Source: JALORV01 sp963766365 (GTDB taxonomy: Bacteria; Pseudomonadota; Gammaproteobacteria; Burkholderiales; Burkholderiaceae_F). From it: a stretch of 64,000 bases of DNA. Position 1 is the stretch's first letter, and each line of letters starts with the position of its first letter. A model generated the notes under the pieces. That model made no database searches. It was not told the DNA's origin and was given only the letters and a program-made list of their open reading frames with translations. Both the position numbers and the translations under genes were made by a program. Shown one piece after another: positions 38,217 through 48,406 of this stretch. The DNA is taken from assembly GCA_963766365.1 (NCBI GenBank), contig CAVXZK010000009.1, forward strand, positions 62,001 through 126,000, given 5' to 3'.

Positions 38217-41200
38217 TTAGCGCCGCAACGCCTCCCACGCCTTCTGCAGGCGCTTGGAACTGACCGGCATCGGCGTGCGCAGCTCCTGCGCGAACAGACT
38301 GACGCGCAGTTCCTCCAGCAGCCAGCGGAAGTCCTCGAGCCGCGGGTCGGGCACGCCCTTGCGCGCCGCCACTTCGCGCAGCCACGGCACCTGCAGCGCG
38401 GCCACTTCCTGCAGGCGCTGCGCATCGCGCGCGGGGTCGTCCTTGATCTTGTCGAGCCGCAGCGCGATCGCCTTCAGATAGCGGGGGTAGTGCGCGAGCT
38501 GTCCCGCCGGTACGTCGACGACGAAGTTGCGCGGGAAAAGCCGCTGCAGTTGCTGCTCGATGTCGCTGATGGCCACAGCGAAGCCGCGCGCGCCGTTCAT
38601 CTTCTTTGGCAGGAGCGCCGCTCCGGCGACGATCGTGCCGAGCAGCCGCGCGATCTCCTGCGCGATCAGGCTCAATTTCGCCCGCGCCTCGTCCTTTCGC
38701 GCGACGAAGCTCGCACGATCGGTGGGCCAGGGATCAACCAGGCAGGTGCGGTCGATCGCCGCGACCAGTACCTGTTCGCGCATCGCCTCGAAGCTGGCAA
38801 ACGCTGCCGCGAGCGCCGGCACCGTGCCCGCCTGCATCTGCGTCGTCTGCAGGCTCGCCAGGCTCTTCTCCAGGAACTTCAGCTGCTCGCGCAACTGCAG
38901 CCGGAACAGTCGCCGCAGCCCGGCGCGGTGCTGCAGGCGGGCCTCGTCGGCGTCGTCGAAGACCTCGATCTCGCAATGGTCCTGCCGGTCGACCAGCGCC
39001 GGGAATCCGACCAGGGTGACCGTGCGACCGTCGGCGCCGCGGCGCTCGAGCTGCATCAGCTCAGGCAGCTCGCCAAAGTCCCAGTCGCGCAAGTCGGATT
39101 GCAGGCTGTGCGCCACCGCAATGTCGGCGCGGGCGGCTGTGCGAAAGCTCGACTGGATCTCCTCCCCCAGTTCGGCGCGCAACTGCGCGACGTTCCGCCC
39201 CATGCCGAGCTGGCGGCCGTGCTCGTCGATGACCTTGAAGTTCATCGCCAAGTGCGCGGGCAGCGTTTCCAGCTTGAAGTCGGCGCGCTGGCAGACCACG
39301 CCGGCAGTTTCGCGCACATCGGCGATCAGCACGTCCAGCAACGGCTCGTCGGTGCGATGACCCTGCCGGGCGGCGAAGGCGGCCGCGTAGTCCGGCAAGG
39401 GAACGCAGTGGCGGCGCAGCTTCTGCGGCAGCGACTTCAGCAACAGATGCGCCTTCTCTTTCAGCATGCCCGGTACCAGCCATTCGGTGCGCGCGGCATC
39501 GATCTGGTTCAGCGCCGCCAGCGGCACGGTCAGCGTGACGCCGTCGCGCGCACTGCCCGGTTCGAAGTGGTAGGAAAGCGCGAACGTCGCTTCGGGCCCG
39601 GCCTTGCTGCGCAGCTTCAACTGCTTCGGAAAGAGATCCGTCGTGACACCGGCTGCTTCGTGCCGCATCAATTCATCGCGCACGAGAAAGAGCAGCCTGG
39701 GCTGTTCGCGCTCGGCGGCGCTGCGCCAGCTGCTCGAAGGCAGCGCCGGTGGTGATGTCCGCCGGAATGACGCGGTCGTAGAACGCGAATATCAACTCGT
39801 CATCGACCAGCACGTCGAGTCGCCGTGAGCGATGCTCGAGTTCCCGGATGTCGCGCAGCAGCCGCTGGTTGTGCATGAAAAATGGCGCGCGGGTTTCATA
39901 CTCACCCGCAACGAGCGCTTCGCGGATGAAGATCTCGCGCGCATGGCCCGGATCGAGCGGCCCGTAGTGCACGCGGCGTTGCTGGTAGACAAGCAGCCCG
40001 TACAGCGTCGCGCGCTCGAAGGCCATGACCTGTGCCGGCCGCTTTTCCCAGTGCGGATCGCCGTGGGACTTCTTCAGCAGGTGCGCGCCGACGCGCTCGA
40101 GCCAGGCCGGTTCGACGTTGGCAATCGTCCGAGCGAAGAGTCGCGACGTCTCGACGAGCTCGGCCGCGATGATCCATCGCCCGGCCTTCTTCAGCAGCGA
40201 CGAGCCGGGCCAGATATAGAACTTGATGCCGCGGGCTCCGGCGTACGGAGGCTCACCACGATCGGCATCGAGCACCCGGCAGCCGACGTTGCCGAGCAGT
40301 CCCGCGAGCAGCGCCAGGTGCAACTGCTCGAACGTCGCGGGCGACTCGTTGAGACGCCAGCCCTGCTCACCCACAAGTGCCGCCAGCTGGCCGTGGACGT
40401 CGATCCACTCGCGCACGCGGCGCGGGCTCAGGAACTGGCTGCGCAGATCCTCGGTGAGCTTGCGGTTCGACTTCTTGTGACCGATACGCTCGTGTACGAA
40501 ACTCCAGAGCTTCACCAGCGTCAGGAAGTCGCTCTTGTCGTCAGCATGGCGACGATGTGCCTGGTCCGCCGCCTCCTGTGCCTCCAGTGGCCGCTCACGC
40601 GGATCCTGCACCGACAGCGCCGACGCGATGATCAGCACTTCGCTCAGGCAATGCTGTTCACGCGCGGCGAGCAGCATGCGTGCCACGCGCGGATCGAGCG
40701 GCAACTTCGCCAGTTGCCGTCCGACAGCCGTCAGCTCGTTGCTTTCGTCTACCGCATTGAGTTCGGCGAGCAGTTGCATGCCGTCGGCAATTGCACGACC
40801 CGCCGGCGGCTCGACAAACGGAAACTGTCCGACGTCGCCCAACCCGAGCGACTTCATCCGCAGGATCACGCTCGCAAGCGACGCCCGCAGGATCTCCGGA
40901 TCGGTGAAGCGCGGCCGCCTGGCGTAGTCATCCTCCGCGTACAGCCGAATGCAGATGCCGTCGGCCACGCGGCCGCAACGGCCGGCGCGCTGGTTCGCGG
41001 CCGCCTGTGAGATCGGCTCGATCTGCAGCTGCTCGACCTTGTTGCGGTACGAGTAGCGCTTGACCCGTGCCAGCCCGGTATCCACGACGTAGCGGATGCC
41101 CGGGACCGTCAACGACGTCTCCGCGACGTTGGTCGCAAGCACGATGCGTCGCCCGGACGTGGAAGGCCGGAACACCTGGTCCTGTTCCTCAGTCGACAAG

Positions 41201-42066
41201 CGCGCAAAGAGCGGCAGGATCTCGGTGCCCGCCCCGCCAGCGGGACGCGTGCCGATCCGGTGCTTGCGCAGCGCCTCGGCGGCCTCGCGGATCTCGCGCT
41301 CGCCCGGCAGGAATACCAGCACGTCACCACGACCGGCACCGGCGCACTCATCGACCGCATCGACCAGCGCGTCCATCAGTGTGCGGTCGTCGGCATCGTC
41401 CGCATCGGCCACCGGGCGATAGCGGATCTCGACCGGATAGAGCCGGCCCGAGACCTCGATCACCGGCGCCGGCTTCTCCGGCGTGCCGAAATGCCGCGCG
41501 AAGCGCTCGGCATCGATCGTGGCCGACGTGATGATGAGCTTCAGGTCCGGCCGGCGCGGCAGCAGCTGCCTCAGGTAGCCGAGCAGGAAGTCGATGTTGA
41601 GCGAGCGCTCGTGCGCCTCGTCGATGATCAGCGTGTCGTACTGCGACAGCAGAGGATCGGCCTGCGATTCGGCGAGCAGGATGCCGTCGGTCATCAGCTT
41701 GACTGAGGTGCCCGGTCGGGTCTGATCGGTGAAGCGCACCTTGAAGCCGACGACGTCGCCCAAGGGTGTCTGCAGCTCCTGCGCAATGCGCCGGGCGATG
41801 CTGGAGGCGGCGATCCGGCGCGGCTGCGTATGGCCGATGAGGCGGCTCAACCCCCGCCCAAGCTGCAGGCAGATCTTCGGCAATTGTGTGGTCTTGCCGG
41901 AGCCCGTCTCACCACTGACGATGACGACCTGGTGCTCGGCGATCGCGCGTGCGATGTCCCCGCGCCGGACCGAAACCGGCAGTTCCTCAGGAAAGGTGAT
42001 GGCCGGCAGCGGCGCGCGAACCCGGGGCCCCGCTTGGCGGGGCGGGCTGGGCGGTGTGGGCTGCAT
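38217..42066 (-). pseudogene. hrpA: ATP-dependent RNA helicase HrpA, interrupted by a single-base frameshift
   Basis: Two frames together give a full-length HrpA of about 1290 residues. The first (ATG 42066 to a stop near 39673) has Walker A GETGSGKTTQLP (Lys58), DEAH box (about 149-152), SAT, helicase-C with AGRCGRVADG, HA2 and OB regions, ending FAFYDRVIPADITTGAAFEQ. The second (from about 39730 to 38217) carries RDELMRHEAAGVTTDLFPKQ and the DUF3418 C-domain. An extra base near 39729 (CAGCTGG where CAGTGG restores AAFEQWRSAAEREQPRLL) causes the shift. HrpA clears stalled, collided ribosomes and is rarely lost. If real, the product keeps the helicase core but lacks the C-terminal domain. A GTG 102 bp upstream is an alternative start. 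Confidence 0.88.
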
Positions 42067-42152
42067 CGGCTCGCGCGCACCCTGCGGTGCTAGCGCGTCA
42101 TCGGAGTCTCGGTCGCTGGAAGGGCCGCGCCATGGGGGGCCGGAGTGAGCAC

Positions 42153-42166
42153 GAAAGTATACTTTC
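42153..42166. promoter_or_regulatory. 14-bp perfect palindrome in the hrpA/argA divergent spacer
   Basis: GAAAGTATACTTTC is its own reverse complement and ends 4 bp before the argA ATG. It contains TATACT on both strands, a good -10 hexamer. Read toward argA, the start point would fall at about the ATG, implying a leaderless mRNA; read toward hrpA it leaves a leader of roughly 80-90 nt. It may equally be an operator. Confidence 0.4.
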
Positions 42167-42170
42167 ACCG

Positions 42171-43517
42171 ATGAACGATGCCTCGATAGCGCAGCCGCTC
42201 GCCCGGGTCGCCGACCAGGCGCAGTTCGTCACGTGGCTGCGCCAGGTGGCGCCGTACGTGCACGCGCACCGCGGCCGCACCTTTGTCGTCGCTTTTTCCG
42301 GCAGCCTGATCGCATCCGGCCAGCTGACCGCGCTGGTGCAGGACATCTCGCTGCTCAATGCGATGGGCATCCGCATCGTGCTCGTGCACGGCTCGCGTCC
42401 GCAGGTACAGGCGCAACTTGCGCTCAAGGGCATCGACTCGCGTTTCCTGAACGGCGTGCGCATCACCGATGCGCCTGCGCTCGAATGCGCCAAGGAAGCC
42501 GCCGGGGAAATCCGGCTCGATATCGAGGCCGCGTTCTCGCAGGGGCTGCCGTCGACGCCGATGGCGCACTCCAAGGTGCGCGTCGTCAGCGGCAACTTCG
42601 TGACCGCGCGCCCGATGGGCATCATCGACGGCACCGACCTGCAACTGACCGGCGTCGTGCGCAAGGTCGACACCGAGGCGCTGCGTTTCGTGCTCGCCAA
42701 CGGCGGCCTGGTCCTGATGTCGCCGCTGGGCTTCTCGCCGACCGGCGAGGCATTCAACCTGACGATGGAGGACGTCGCCTGCAGTGTGGCCACGGCGCTC
42801 AAGGCCGACAAGCTCGTGCTGCTGACCGAGACCGCCGGGATCAACGGCAAGGATGGACGACTGATGAGTGAACTCTCTGTCGAGGACGCCGAGACCATGC
42901 TGGCAGCCGATGAGGTCACCGGCAACGCGGCCTTCAACCTGAACTACGCCATCAAGGCCTGCCGCGGTGGCGTCGCGCGTGCGCACATCCTGCCGCACGC
43001 GCTTGACGGCGGCGTGCTGGTCGAGCTCTTCACCCACGATGGCGTGGGCACGATGGTCGCTCCCGAGAACCTCGAGAAGATGCGCGATGCAACCGCCGAC
43101 GATGTCGGCGGCATCATCAAGCTGCTCGAGCCGCTAGAGGCCGACGGCACACTGGTCAAGCGGCCGCGCGAACTGATCGAACGGGAGATCGACCGCTTCA
43201 CCGTGCTCGAACACGACGGTTTCATCTTCGGCTGCGCCGCGCTGTATCCGTTCCCCAGGGAGCGGACCGGCGAGCTTGCGTGCCTGACAGTGCAGCCACA
43301 CTATCAAGGCTATGGCGATGGTGAGCGACTGATGAAACGGATCGAGGCCAGGGCCAAGGCCGCGGGCATCGACCGGCTCTTCGTGCTGACGACGCGCACC
43401 GCGCACTTTTTCATCAAGCGCGGCTTCAAGCCGGCGAGCGTCGACGACCTGCCGCCGGCGCGGCAGAACATGTACAACTGGCAGCGCCGCTCGCAGGTGC
43501 TGATCAAGACCCTTTAG
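42171..43517 (+). CDS. argA: amino-acid N-acetyltransferase (N-acetylglutamate synthase)
   Basis: A 448-residue ArgA, first enzyme of arginine synthesis. The N-terminal amino-acid-kinase fold (about 20-290) includes VVAFSGSLI, VLVHGSRPQV and KLVLLTETAGI and binds feedback arginine. The C-terminal GNAT domain (about 305-445) has the acetyl-CoA region CLTVQPHYQGYGDGERLMKR and ends TRTAHFFIKRGF. Length matches E. coli ArgA (443). ATG 42171 lies only 5 bp after a palindrome with no ribosome site visible, so translation may be leaderless. yggX follows by 11 nt. Confidence 0.95.
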   Translation: MNDASIAQPLARVADQAQFVTWLRQVAPYVHAHRGRTFVVAFSGSLIASGQLTALVQDISLLNAMGIRIVLVHGSRPQVQAQLALKGIDSRFLNGVRITDAPALECAKEAAGEIRLDIEAAFSQGLPSTPMAHSKVRVVSGNFVTARPMGIIDGTDLQLTGVVRKVDTEALRFVLANGGLVLMSPLGFSPTGEAFNLTMEDVACSVATALKADKLVLLTETAGINGKDGRLMSELSVEDAETMLAADEVTGNAAFNLNYAIKACRGGVARAHILPHALDGGVLVELFTHDGVGTMVAPENLEKMRDATADDVGGIIKLLEPLEADGTLVKRPRELIEREIDRFTVLEHDGFIFGCAALYPFPRERTGELACLTVQPHYQGYGDGERLMKRIEARAKAAGIDRLFVLTTRTAHFFIKRGFKPASVDDLPPARQNMYNWQRRSQVLIKTL

Positions 43518-43528
43518 GAGAACGCTTC

Positions 43529-43801
43529 ATGACGCGCATGGTTCAATGCGTGAAACTCGGCCGCGAGGCCGAGGGACTCGACTTCCCGCCGGTTCCCGGT
43601 GACCTGGGCAAGCGCATCTGGGAGAACGTGTCGAAGGAAGCCTGGGCCGGCTGGCTCAAGCACCAGACGATGCTGGTCAACGAAAATCGGCTCAATCTCG
43701 CCGACACCCGCGCACGCAAGTACCTGCTGACGCAGATGGAAAAGCACTTCTTCGGCGAAGGGGCCGACGCGGCTGCAGGTTACGTGCCGCCATCGAACTG
43801 A
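43529..43801 (+). CDS. yggX: Fe(2+)-trafficking protein YggX
   Basis: A 90-residue YggX. The hallmark start MTRMVQCVKLGREAEGLDFP with conserved Cys7 and the KRIWENVSKEAWAGWLKHQT helix are present, as is the LNENR-type loop (here VNENRLNLAD). The family protects iron-sulfur clusters against oxidation and may carry labile iron. AGGAG precedes its ATG, and it is co-transcribed with argA (11-nt gap). Confidence 0.95.
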   Translation: MTRMVQCVKLGREAEGLDFPPVPGDLGKRIWENVSKEAWAGWLKHQTMLVNENRLNLADTRARKYLLTQMEKHFFGEGADAAAGYVPPSN

Positions 43802-43835
43802 GCGCGGCGCCCTGGCCGGTTTGACGGGCGGCCGT

Positions 43836-44522
43836 TCAGCGCCGCGCCGGCTGCGGCAGGTGCGCCATGATGGCCGTGTCGAACGGTGACCAGACTGGCG
43901 TGCGAATGCCGGAGACCGCGAGCACGCGTCGCGTCCACTCGTTGCACGTGTACCAGAACGTGTACCGCGGCACCGCCTCGTAGAACGCATCGCCATCGAC
44001 GTAGCCCGGCGCATCGACCTTGCGCAGCTCGCCGTCGGGTCCACGATTGAACGACGCACGGATGGCCGCGACCAGATGCCGGTACTGCCCTGGGGACACG
44101 CGCACGCGTCGCGCGTTGTAGGCGAGCGGCGACTCGATGTACTCGACGTGCATGACGCCCTCCCCGAGGCCACTGATGGCGACGAGTGCCGTCGTGGGCC
44201 GTAGGTCGGCCCAGGTCGGCGTGGTCAGCATGAAGCCGCGGTCCCCCCAGCCGAAGGCTATCCACTCGGTCGGCGCCGCCAGCGCGCGCATGTGACGCGC
44301 GGGGAATTCGGTGCTCCAGTCGATCGCCGCCGAGCGGGTCGGCACGACGATGTCGGCATGGACCCCGTTGGTCCGCACGTAGATCGGAATGCCGCCCGGG
44401 CTTTCAACGAAGTCGGCATTGCGCGGCCATGCGCCCAGCGCCAGCGCCGTCACGGCGTATCCCGCAACAAAGATCAGCAGCGCCGCGAGCACTAGGCCCG
44501 CCGCGCGCAGGAGCAGTCTCAC
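43836..44522 (-). CDS. DUF2459 (TIGR02117-like) membrane-anchored protein
   Basis: A 228-residue protein with one N-terminal membrane segment (about 6-26) and the DUF2459 domain: PIYVRTNGVHADIVVP, then EWIAFGWGDRGFMLTTPTWADL and YNARRVRVSPGQYRHL, plus FWYTCNEWTRRVL near the C-terminus. The conserved Cys, His and Asn suggest a papain-like or hydrolase-like site, but the activity is unproven. The GTG at 44522 overlaps the rpiA stop by four bases and places the membrane helix at the N-terminus; a longer form is possible. It is read with rpiA. Confidence 0.85.
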   Translation of the reverse strand: MRLLLRAAGLVLAALLIFVAGYAVTALALGAWPRNADFVESPGGIPIYVRTNGVHADIVVPTRSAAIDWSTEFPARHMRALAAPTEWIAFGWGDRGFMLTTPTWADLRPTTALVAISGLGEGVMHVEYIESPLAYNARRVRVSPGQYRHLVAAIRASFNRGPDGELRKVDAPGYVDGDAFYEAVPRYTFWYTCNEWTRRVLAVSGIRTPVWSPFDTAIMAHLPQPARR

Positions 44523-45181
44523 GGCCGGCGTGACTGCCGTACGCCTTCCGCTGTGCCGAGAAGCAGGACATCGGCGCCACGCGCCGCGAACAGCCCGCAA
44601 CTGACGACACCGACGATGCGTTCGATCCGCGCCTCGAGGGCGACCGGATCGTCGATCCTCAGTCCGTGTACATCGAGGATGACGTTGCCGTTGTCGGTGA
44701 CGAAGCCACTGCGGAGCTGAGGCCGCCCTTCGAGCTTGGTCAGCTCGCGCATCACGTAGGCCGACGCCATCGGGATGACTTCGACCGGGAGTGGAAAGCG
44801 GCCCAGACGCTCGACCAGCTTGCTGCCGTCGGCGATGCAGACGAACTTGCGTGCCACGGCGGCGACGATCTTTTCCCGGGTCAGCGCACCGCCTCCGCCC
44901 TTGATCATCGAGAAGCCGGCGTCAATTTCATCCGCGCCGTCGACGTACACGGCGATCTCCTCGACCTCGTTGAGGTCCACCACGCGGATGCCGCAGTCCC
45001 GCAGGCGACGAGTCGAGCGCTCGGAACTCGACACCGCGGCGGACACGGGCACGCACGCAGCGGCGAGCGCATCGATGAAGAAATCGACGGTCGAGCCGGT
45101 GCCGACGCCAAGGACCTGGCCGGGCGCCACGAATTCCACCGCGGCGGTGGCGACTGCCTTCTTCAGTTCGTCCTGGGTCAT
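44519..45181 (-). CDS. rpiA: ribose-5-phosphate isomerase A
   Basis: A 220-residue RpiA linking ribose-5-phosphate and ribulose-5-phosphate in the pentose phosphate pathway. Motifs are LGVGTGSTVDFFIDAL (substrate phosphate loop), YVDGADEID and IKGGGGALTREKI with the catalytic residues, and the GNVILDVHGL strand. ATG 45181 is the homology start (MTQDELKKAVATAA). It is followed immediately by the DUF2459 gene. Confidence 0.96.
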   Translation of the reverse strand: MTQDELKKAVATAAVEFVAPGQVLGVGTGSTVDFFIDALAAACVPVSAAVSSSERSTRRLRDCGIRVVDLNEVEEIAVYVDGADEIDAGFSMIKGGGGALTREKIVAAVARKFVCIADGSKLVERLGRFPLPVEVIPMASAYVMRELTKLEGRPQLRSGFVTDNGNVILDVHGLRIDDPVALEARIERIVGVVSCGLFAARGADVLLLGTAEGVRQSRRP

Positions 45182-45271
45182 TGCGCTCAATCCTTGTCGA
45201 GGTCGACAAAGCGTAACAGCGCATGCGGCCGGGACATCGCCCCGGCGCATTTCAAGCATCGGTGGAAAAGA

Positions 45272-46438
45272 CTAGTGAGCGACCGGCCGGGCAGGCGAGC
45301 GCACGATCCAGAACGGACGAGGCCGGACTTCACAGTAGCTGCGCATCGCGCTGTCAGCAAAGCGCGCGACCCGTGGGCGCAGCGCCAGGTTGGTCGTCAG
45401 CAGCTGTGGCGAGTTGTCCTCGCTTTCGACGATGTAGCCGTGGCCGTAGGGCTTGAGGACCACGTTGCCATTGATGCGGACGTGCTGTGAGCCGACGGTG
45501 ACAATGCCGCGCTGGTAGCTGCTGTGCACCAGGCAACCGCTGACGCAGCTCTCCGCCGCATCGCCATTGTTGTGCCAGTGCAATGGATAGCGCCCCGGTC
45601 GGTTGAGTTGGCCCATGCGCCGGAACTCGACTCCGGAGAAGCGAGCGATCGCCCGGCGTCCGGGGATGCCAGGCTGCATCGAGCCCGCAATCATGCAGAA
45701 ACCACCCAGGCTCGCGCGCTCCGATTCGGTGCAGCCTTCGACGACAACGTTGCGTTCGAGCAGGACGGCCTTGGCGAGCGACCCCGGGAGCACGTGGTGC
45801 AGTGACGCATGCTGTCCATGGTGTCGATGCTCCACCGGGCGGTCGAGCGTGAGTGTCAGGCAGTCCGCACCGACTTCGCGAATCGTCCGTTCCTCGACCA
45901 GCGAATGGTCGTGGCCCGAGGCGACCGCGATGCGTTCACCGACGCGCCAGTCCACTGGCTGGGCCAGGCGAATCGTCCCGTGACCGGGTGCCGCGGTGGC
46001 ACCGAGAGCTACCCACGAGGTTCGGTGCTGCCCGTGCAGGTCGATCGTGCCGCCATCCAGCGCCGCGAGGAACTTGCTCCCCAGCAGGGCATGCGGCTTC
46101 ACGGCCTCACCGACACACAGCGTGATCGTCAGTCGCTGCCGGAACGGGCGTTCGGCGTCGCCGGCGGCGAGCCGGCCGTCGCCGTGAACGCAGATCCAAC
46201 CGGCGCGGATCGACGTGTCACGCGGCGCGACCAGCAACGTTCCCTCGATCTCGAGGCTGCCGAGATCAATGTCCTGATCCAGGACGATCGTGCGACCCGC
46301 TTCGATGCGGACCGCGGACCCGCTAGCCGGGATGCAGCCACCCCAGGTCGTCGCCTCCGACCAGCGCTGCGCGCCGTCCGGGAAGACGTCGGAGGGAGCA
46401 GGCGGTGCTCCCGCGGCCTGGAATTCGAGGTAGCCCAT
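45272..46438 (-). CDS. G8-domain beta-helix protein, CEMIP/TMEM2-like
   Basis: About 388 residues from ATG 46438; an alternative TTG at 46531 adds 31. A G8 domain comes first (RWSEATTWGGCIPASGSAVR, with LEIEGTLLVAP and the TITLCG-like strand). A right-handed beta-helix follows, with IRLAQPVDWRVGERIAVASG, LLERNVVVEG, and FRRMGQLNRPGRYPLHWHNN. The PLHWHNNGDAAESCVSG and YQRGIVTVGSQ segments match the catalytic-region layout of animal CEMIP/TMEM2 hyaluronidases. The protein ends soon after GHGYIVESEDNS, so it is much shorter than those. No signal peptide is visible from either start. It may bind or cleave a polysaccharide; this is inference. Confidence 0.78.
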   Translation of the reverse strand: MGYLEFQAAGAPPAPSDVFPDGAQRWSEATTWGGCIPASGSAVRIEAGRTIVLDQDIDLGSLEIEGTLLVAPRDTSIRAGWICVHGDGRLAAGDAERPFRQRLTITLCVGEAVKPHALLGSKFLAALDGGTIDLHGQHRTSWVALGATAAPGHGTIRLAQPVDWRVGERIAVASGHDHSLVEERTIREVGADCLTLTLDRPVEHRHHGQHASLHHVLPGSLAKAVLLERNVVVEGCTESERASLGGFCMIAGSMQPGIPGRRAIARFSGVEFRRMGQLNRPGRYPLHWHNNGDAAESCVSGCLVHSSYQRGIVTVGSQHVRINGNVVLKPYGHGYIVESEDNSPQLLTTNLALRPRVARFADSAMRSYCEVRPRPFWIVRSPARPVAH

Positions 46439-46621
46439 TGGTGACGGCTGTTTCAGTCCTGGCGCCCGGACCTGAAAACGACAATGCGCCGAGCGGAGAA
46501 CGAAGGGTACGGCAGGGACAGGAAGCGTCAATCACGCTGCCTGCATCCAGAAGGATGAACCGGCTTCGCTGCGCAGTGACGCTCGCTATTTCTCGCGTTC
46601 GGACGTGACGAAAGGCGAATT

Positions 46622-48406
46622 CTAGCGCCGCGACGGAGGCAGATCCGTGCACGCGCCCTCGGCCACCTCGGCGGCCAAGCCGATCGACTCGCCCAGCGTC
46701 GGATGCGGATGGATCGTGCGACCGATGTCGACAGCATCCGCACCCATCTCGATCGCCAGCGCCACTTCGCTGATCAGGTCGCCGGCATGGGTGCCGACGA
46801 TTCCGCCGCCAACGACACGGTGCGTTTCCTCGTCGAACAGCAGTTTGGTGAAACCCTCGTCGCGACCGTTGGCGATCGCGCGGCCCGACGCAGACCACGG
46901 GAACAGGCCTTTCTTGATCTTTCGGCCCTGCTTCTTTGCGTCGTCCTCGGTCAGGCCAACCCAGGCCACTTCCGGATCGGTGTACGCGACCGACGGAATG
47001 ACGTTCGCGTCGAAGTGCGCCTTGTGTCCGGCGATGACCTCGGCCGCGACGTGACCCTCGTGCACGGCCTTGTGCGCCAGCATCGGCTGGCCGACGATGT
47101 CGCCGATCGCAAAGATGTGCGGGACGTTGGTGCGCATCTGGCTGTCGACCGGGATGTAGCCGCGCTCGTTGACAACGACGCCGGCCCGATCGGCACCGAT
47201 CTTCCGGCCATTGGGAGTGCGCCCGACCGACTGCAGGATCAGGTCATACCACTGCGGCTCGGCCGGCGCCGACTCGCCCTCGAAGTAGACCAGCAATCCC
47301 TCGGGCTTGGCCTCGACCGAGACCGTCTTGGTCTTCAGCATCACGTTGTCGAAACGGTGCGAGTTCACCTTCTGCCAGACCTTGACGAGGTCGCGGTCCG
47401 CTCCCTGCATCAGGCCGTCGAGCATCTCGACGACGTCGACCCGCGCACCCAGTGTGGAATACACCGTCGCCATTTCCAGGCCGATGATGCCGCCACCGAT
47501 GACCAGCATCTTCTTCGGCACCGCCGGCAGCGTCAGCGCTCCGGTCGAGTCGACGACGCGGGGATCGTCCGGAACAAACGGCAGTCGCACCGCCGCCGAG
47601 CCTGCCGCGATGATGGCGCTGGCGAAACGGATCACCTGCTTCTGGCCGGTCTTGTCCTGGGCGTCGCCGCTGGTCAGCTCGACCTCGAGGTGATTCGGCC
47701 CGACGAAGCTGCCGTAGCCGCGCACCACCGTGACCCTGCGCATCTTTGCCATCGAACCCAGGCCGCCGGTCAGCTTGCCGACGACCTTGTTCTTATGCGC
47801 GCGCAGCTTGTCGATGTCCACTTTCGGCGCACCGTACTCGACGCCAAGGCCGGCAAAGTGCGCGGCCTCGTCCATCACGGCTGCGACATGCAGCAGTGCC
47901 TTCGAAGGAATGCAGCCGACGTTGAGGCAGACGCCGCCCAGCGAGGCATAGCGTTCGACCATAACAACCTTCTGGCCAAGATCTGCGGCGCGGAACGCCG
48001 CGGAATAGCCTCCCGGGCCCGCACCGAGCACCAGCACTTCGCACTCCAGGTCCGCCGTTCCCGCATAGGTGCCGGCAGCGGGGGCAGCGGCGGCCGCCGG
48101 GACGGGCGTCGCCGCGCTCACCGTCGCCGCCTTCGGCGACGGTGGCGTTGCCGCCGCGGCTGCCCCGGTCGTCTCCAGCTTCAATATCGGCGTGCCCTGC
48201 GACACCTTGTCACCGAGCTTGATCCGCAACTCCTTCACGACGCCGGCGGCCGACGAGGGAATCTCCATCGAGGCCTTGTCGCTTTCCACCGTGATCAAAG
48301 ACTGTTCCTTTGCCACGGTGTCGCCGGGCTGCACCAGCACCTCGATGACCTCGACATCCTTGAAGTCGCCAATATCGGGTACCACGACGTCGATAAGGGA
48401 GCTCAT
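46622..48406 (-). CDS. lpdA: dihydrolipoyl dehydrogenase (E3) with N-terminal lipoyl domain
   Basis: A 594-residue E3. Residues 1-78 are a lipoyl domain with the lipoylated Lys44 in DKASM. An Ala/Pro linker (about 80-115) follows, then the flavoprotein: FAD motif VLGAGPGGYSAAFRA, redox pair GGVCLNVGCIPSK, NAD motif VIGGGIIGLEMATVYS, and the dimer interface with TIHPHPTLGES carrying the catalytic His-Glu. It reoxidises the E2 dihydrolipoyl groups of pyruvate dehydrogenase. Fused lipoyl-E3 proteins are typical of betaproteobacterial and neisserial PDH clusters. Its ATG overlaps the proteasome-like gene's stop by four bases. Confidence 0.96.
   Translation of the reverse strand: MSSLIDVVVPDIGDFKDVEVIEVLVQPGDTVAKEQSLITVESDKASMEIPSSAAGVVKELRIKLGDKVSQGTPILKLETTGAAAAATPPSPKAATVSAATPVPAAAAAPAAGTYAGTADLECEVLVLGAGPGGYSAAFRAADLGQKVVMVERYASLGGVCLNVGCIPSKALLHVAAVMDEAAHFAGLGVEYGAPKVDIDKLRAHKNKVVGKLTGGLGSMAKMRRVTVVRGYGSFVGPNHLEVELTSGDAQDKTGQKQVIRFASAIIAAGSAAVRLPFVPDDPRVVDSTGALTLPAVPKKMLVIGGGIIGLEMATVYSTLGARVDVVEMLDGLMQGADRDLVKVWQKVNSHRFDNVMLKTKTVSVEAKPEGLLVYFEGESAPAEPQWYDLILQSVGRTPNGRKIGADRAGVVVNERGYIPVDSQMRTNVPHIFAIGDIVGQPMLAHKAVHEGHVAAEVIAGHKAHFDANVIPSVAYTDPEVAWVGLTEDDAKKQGRKIKKGLFPWSASGRAIANGRDEGFTKLLFDEETHRVVGGGIVGTHAGDLISEVALAIEMGADAVDIGRTIHPHPTLGESIGLAAEVAEGACTDLPPSRR
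48175..48403 (-). repeat. lipoyl-domain repeat, copy in lpdA
   Basis: One of three near-identical lipoyl-domain coding segments in the cluster; the others lie at 50117-50338 and 50467-50689. All share the blocks GDFKDVEVIEVLV and ITVESDKASMEIPSSAAGVV and are very similar at the DNA level too. Confidence 0.85.
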
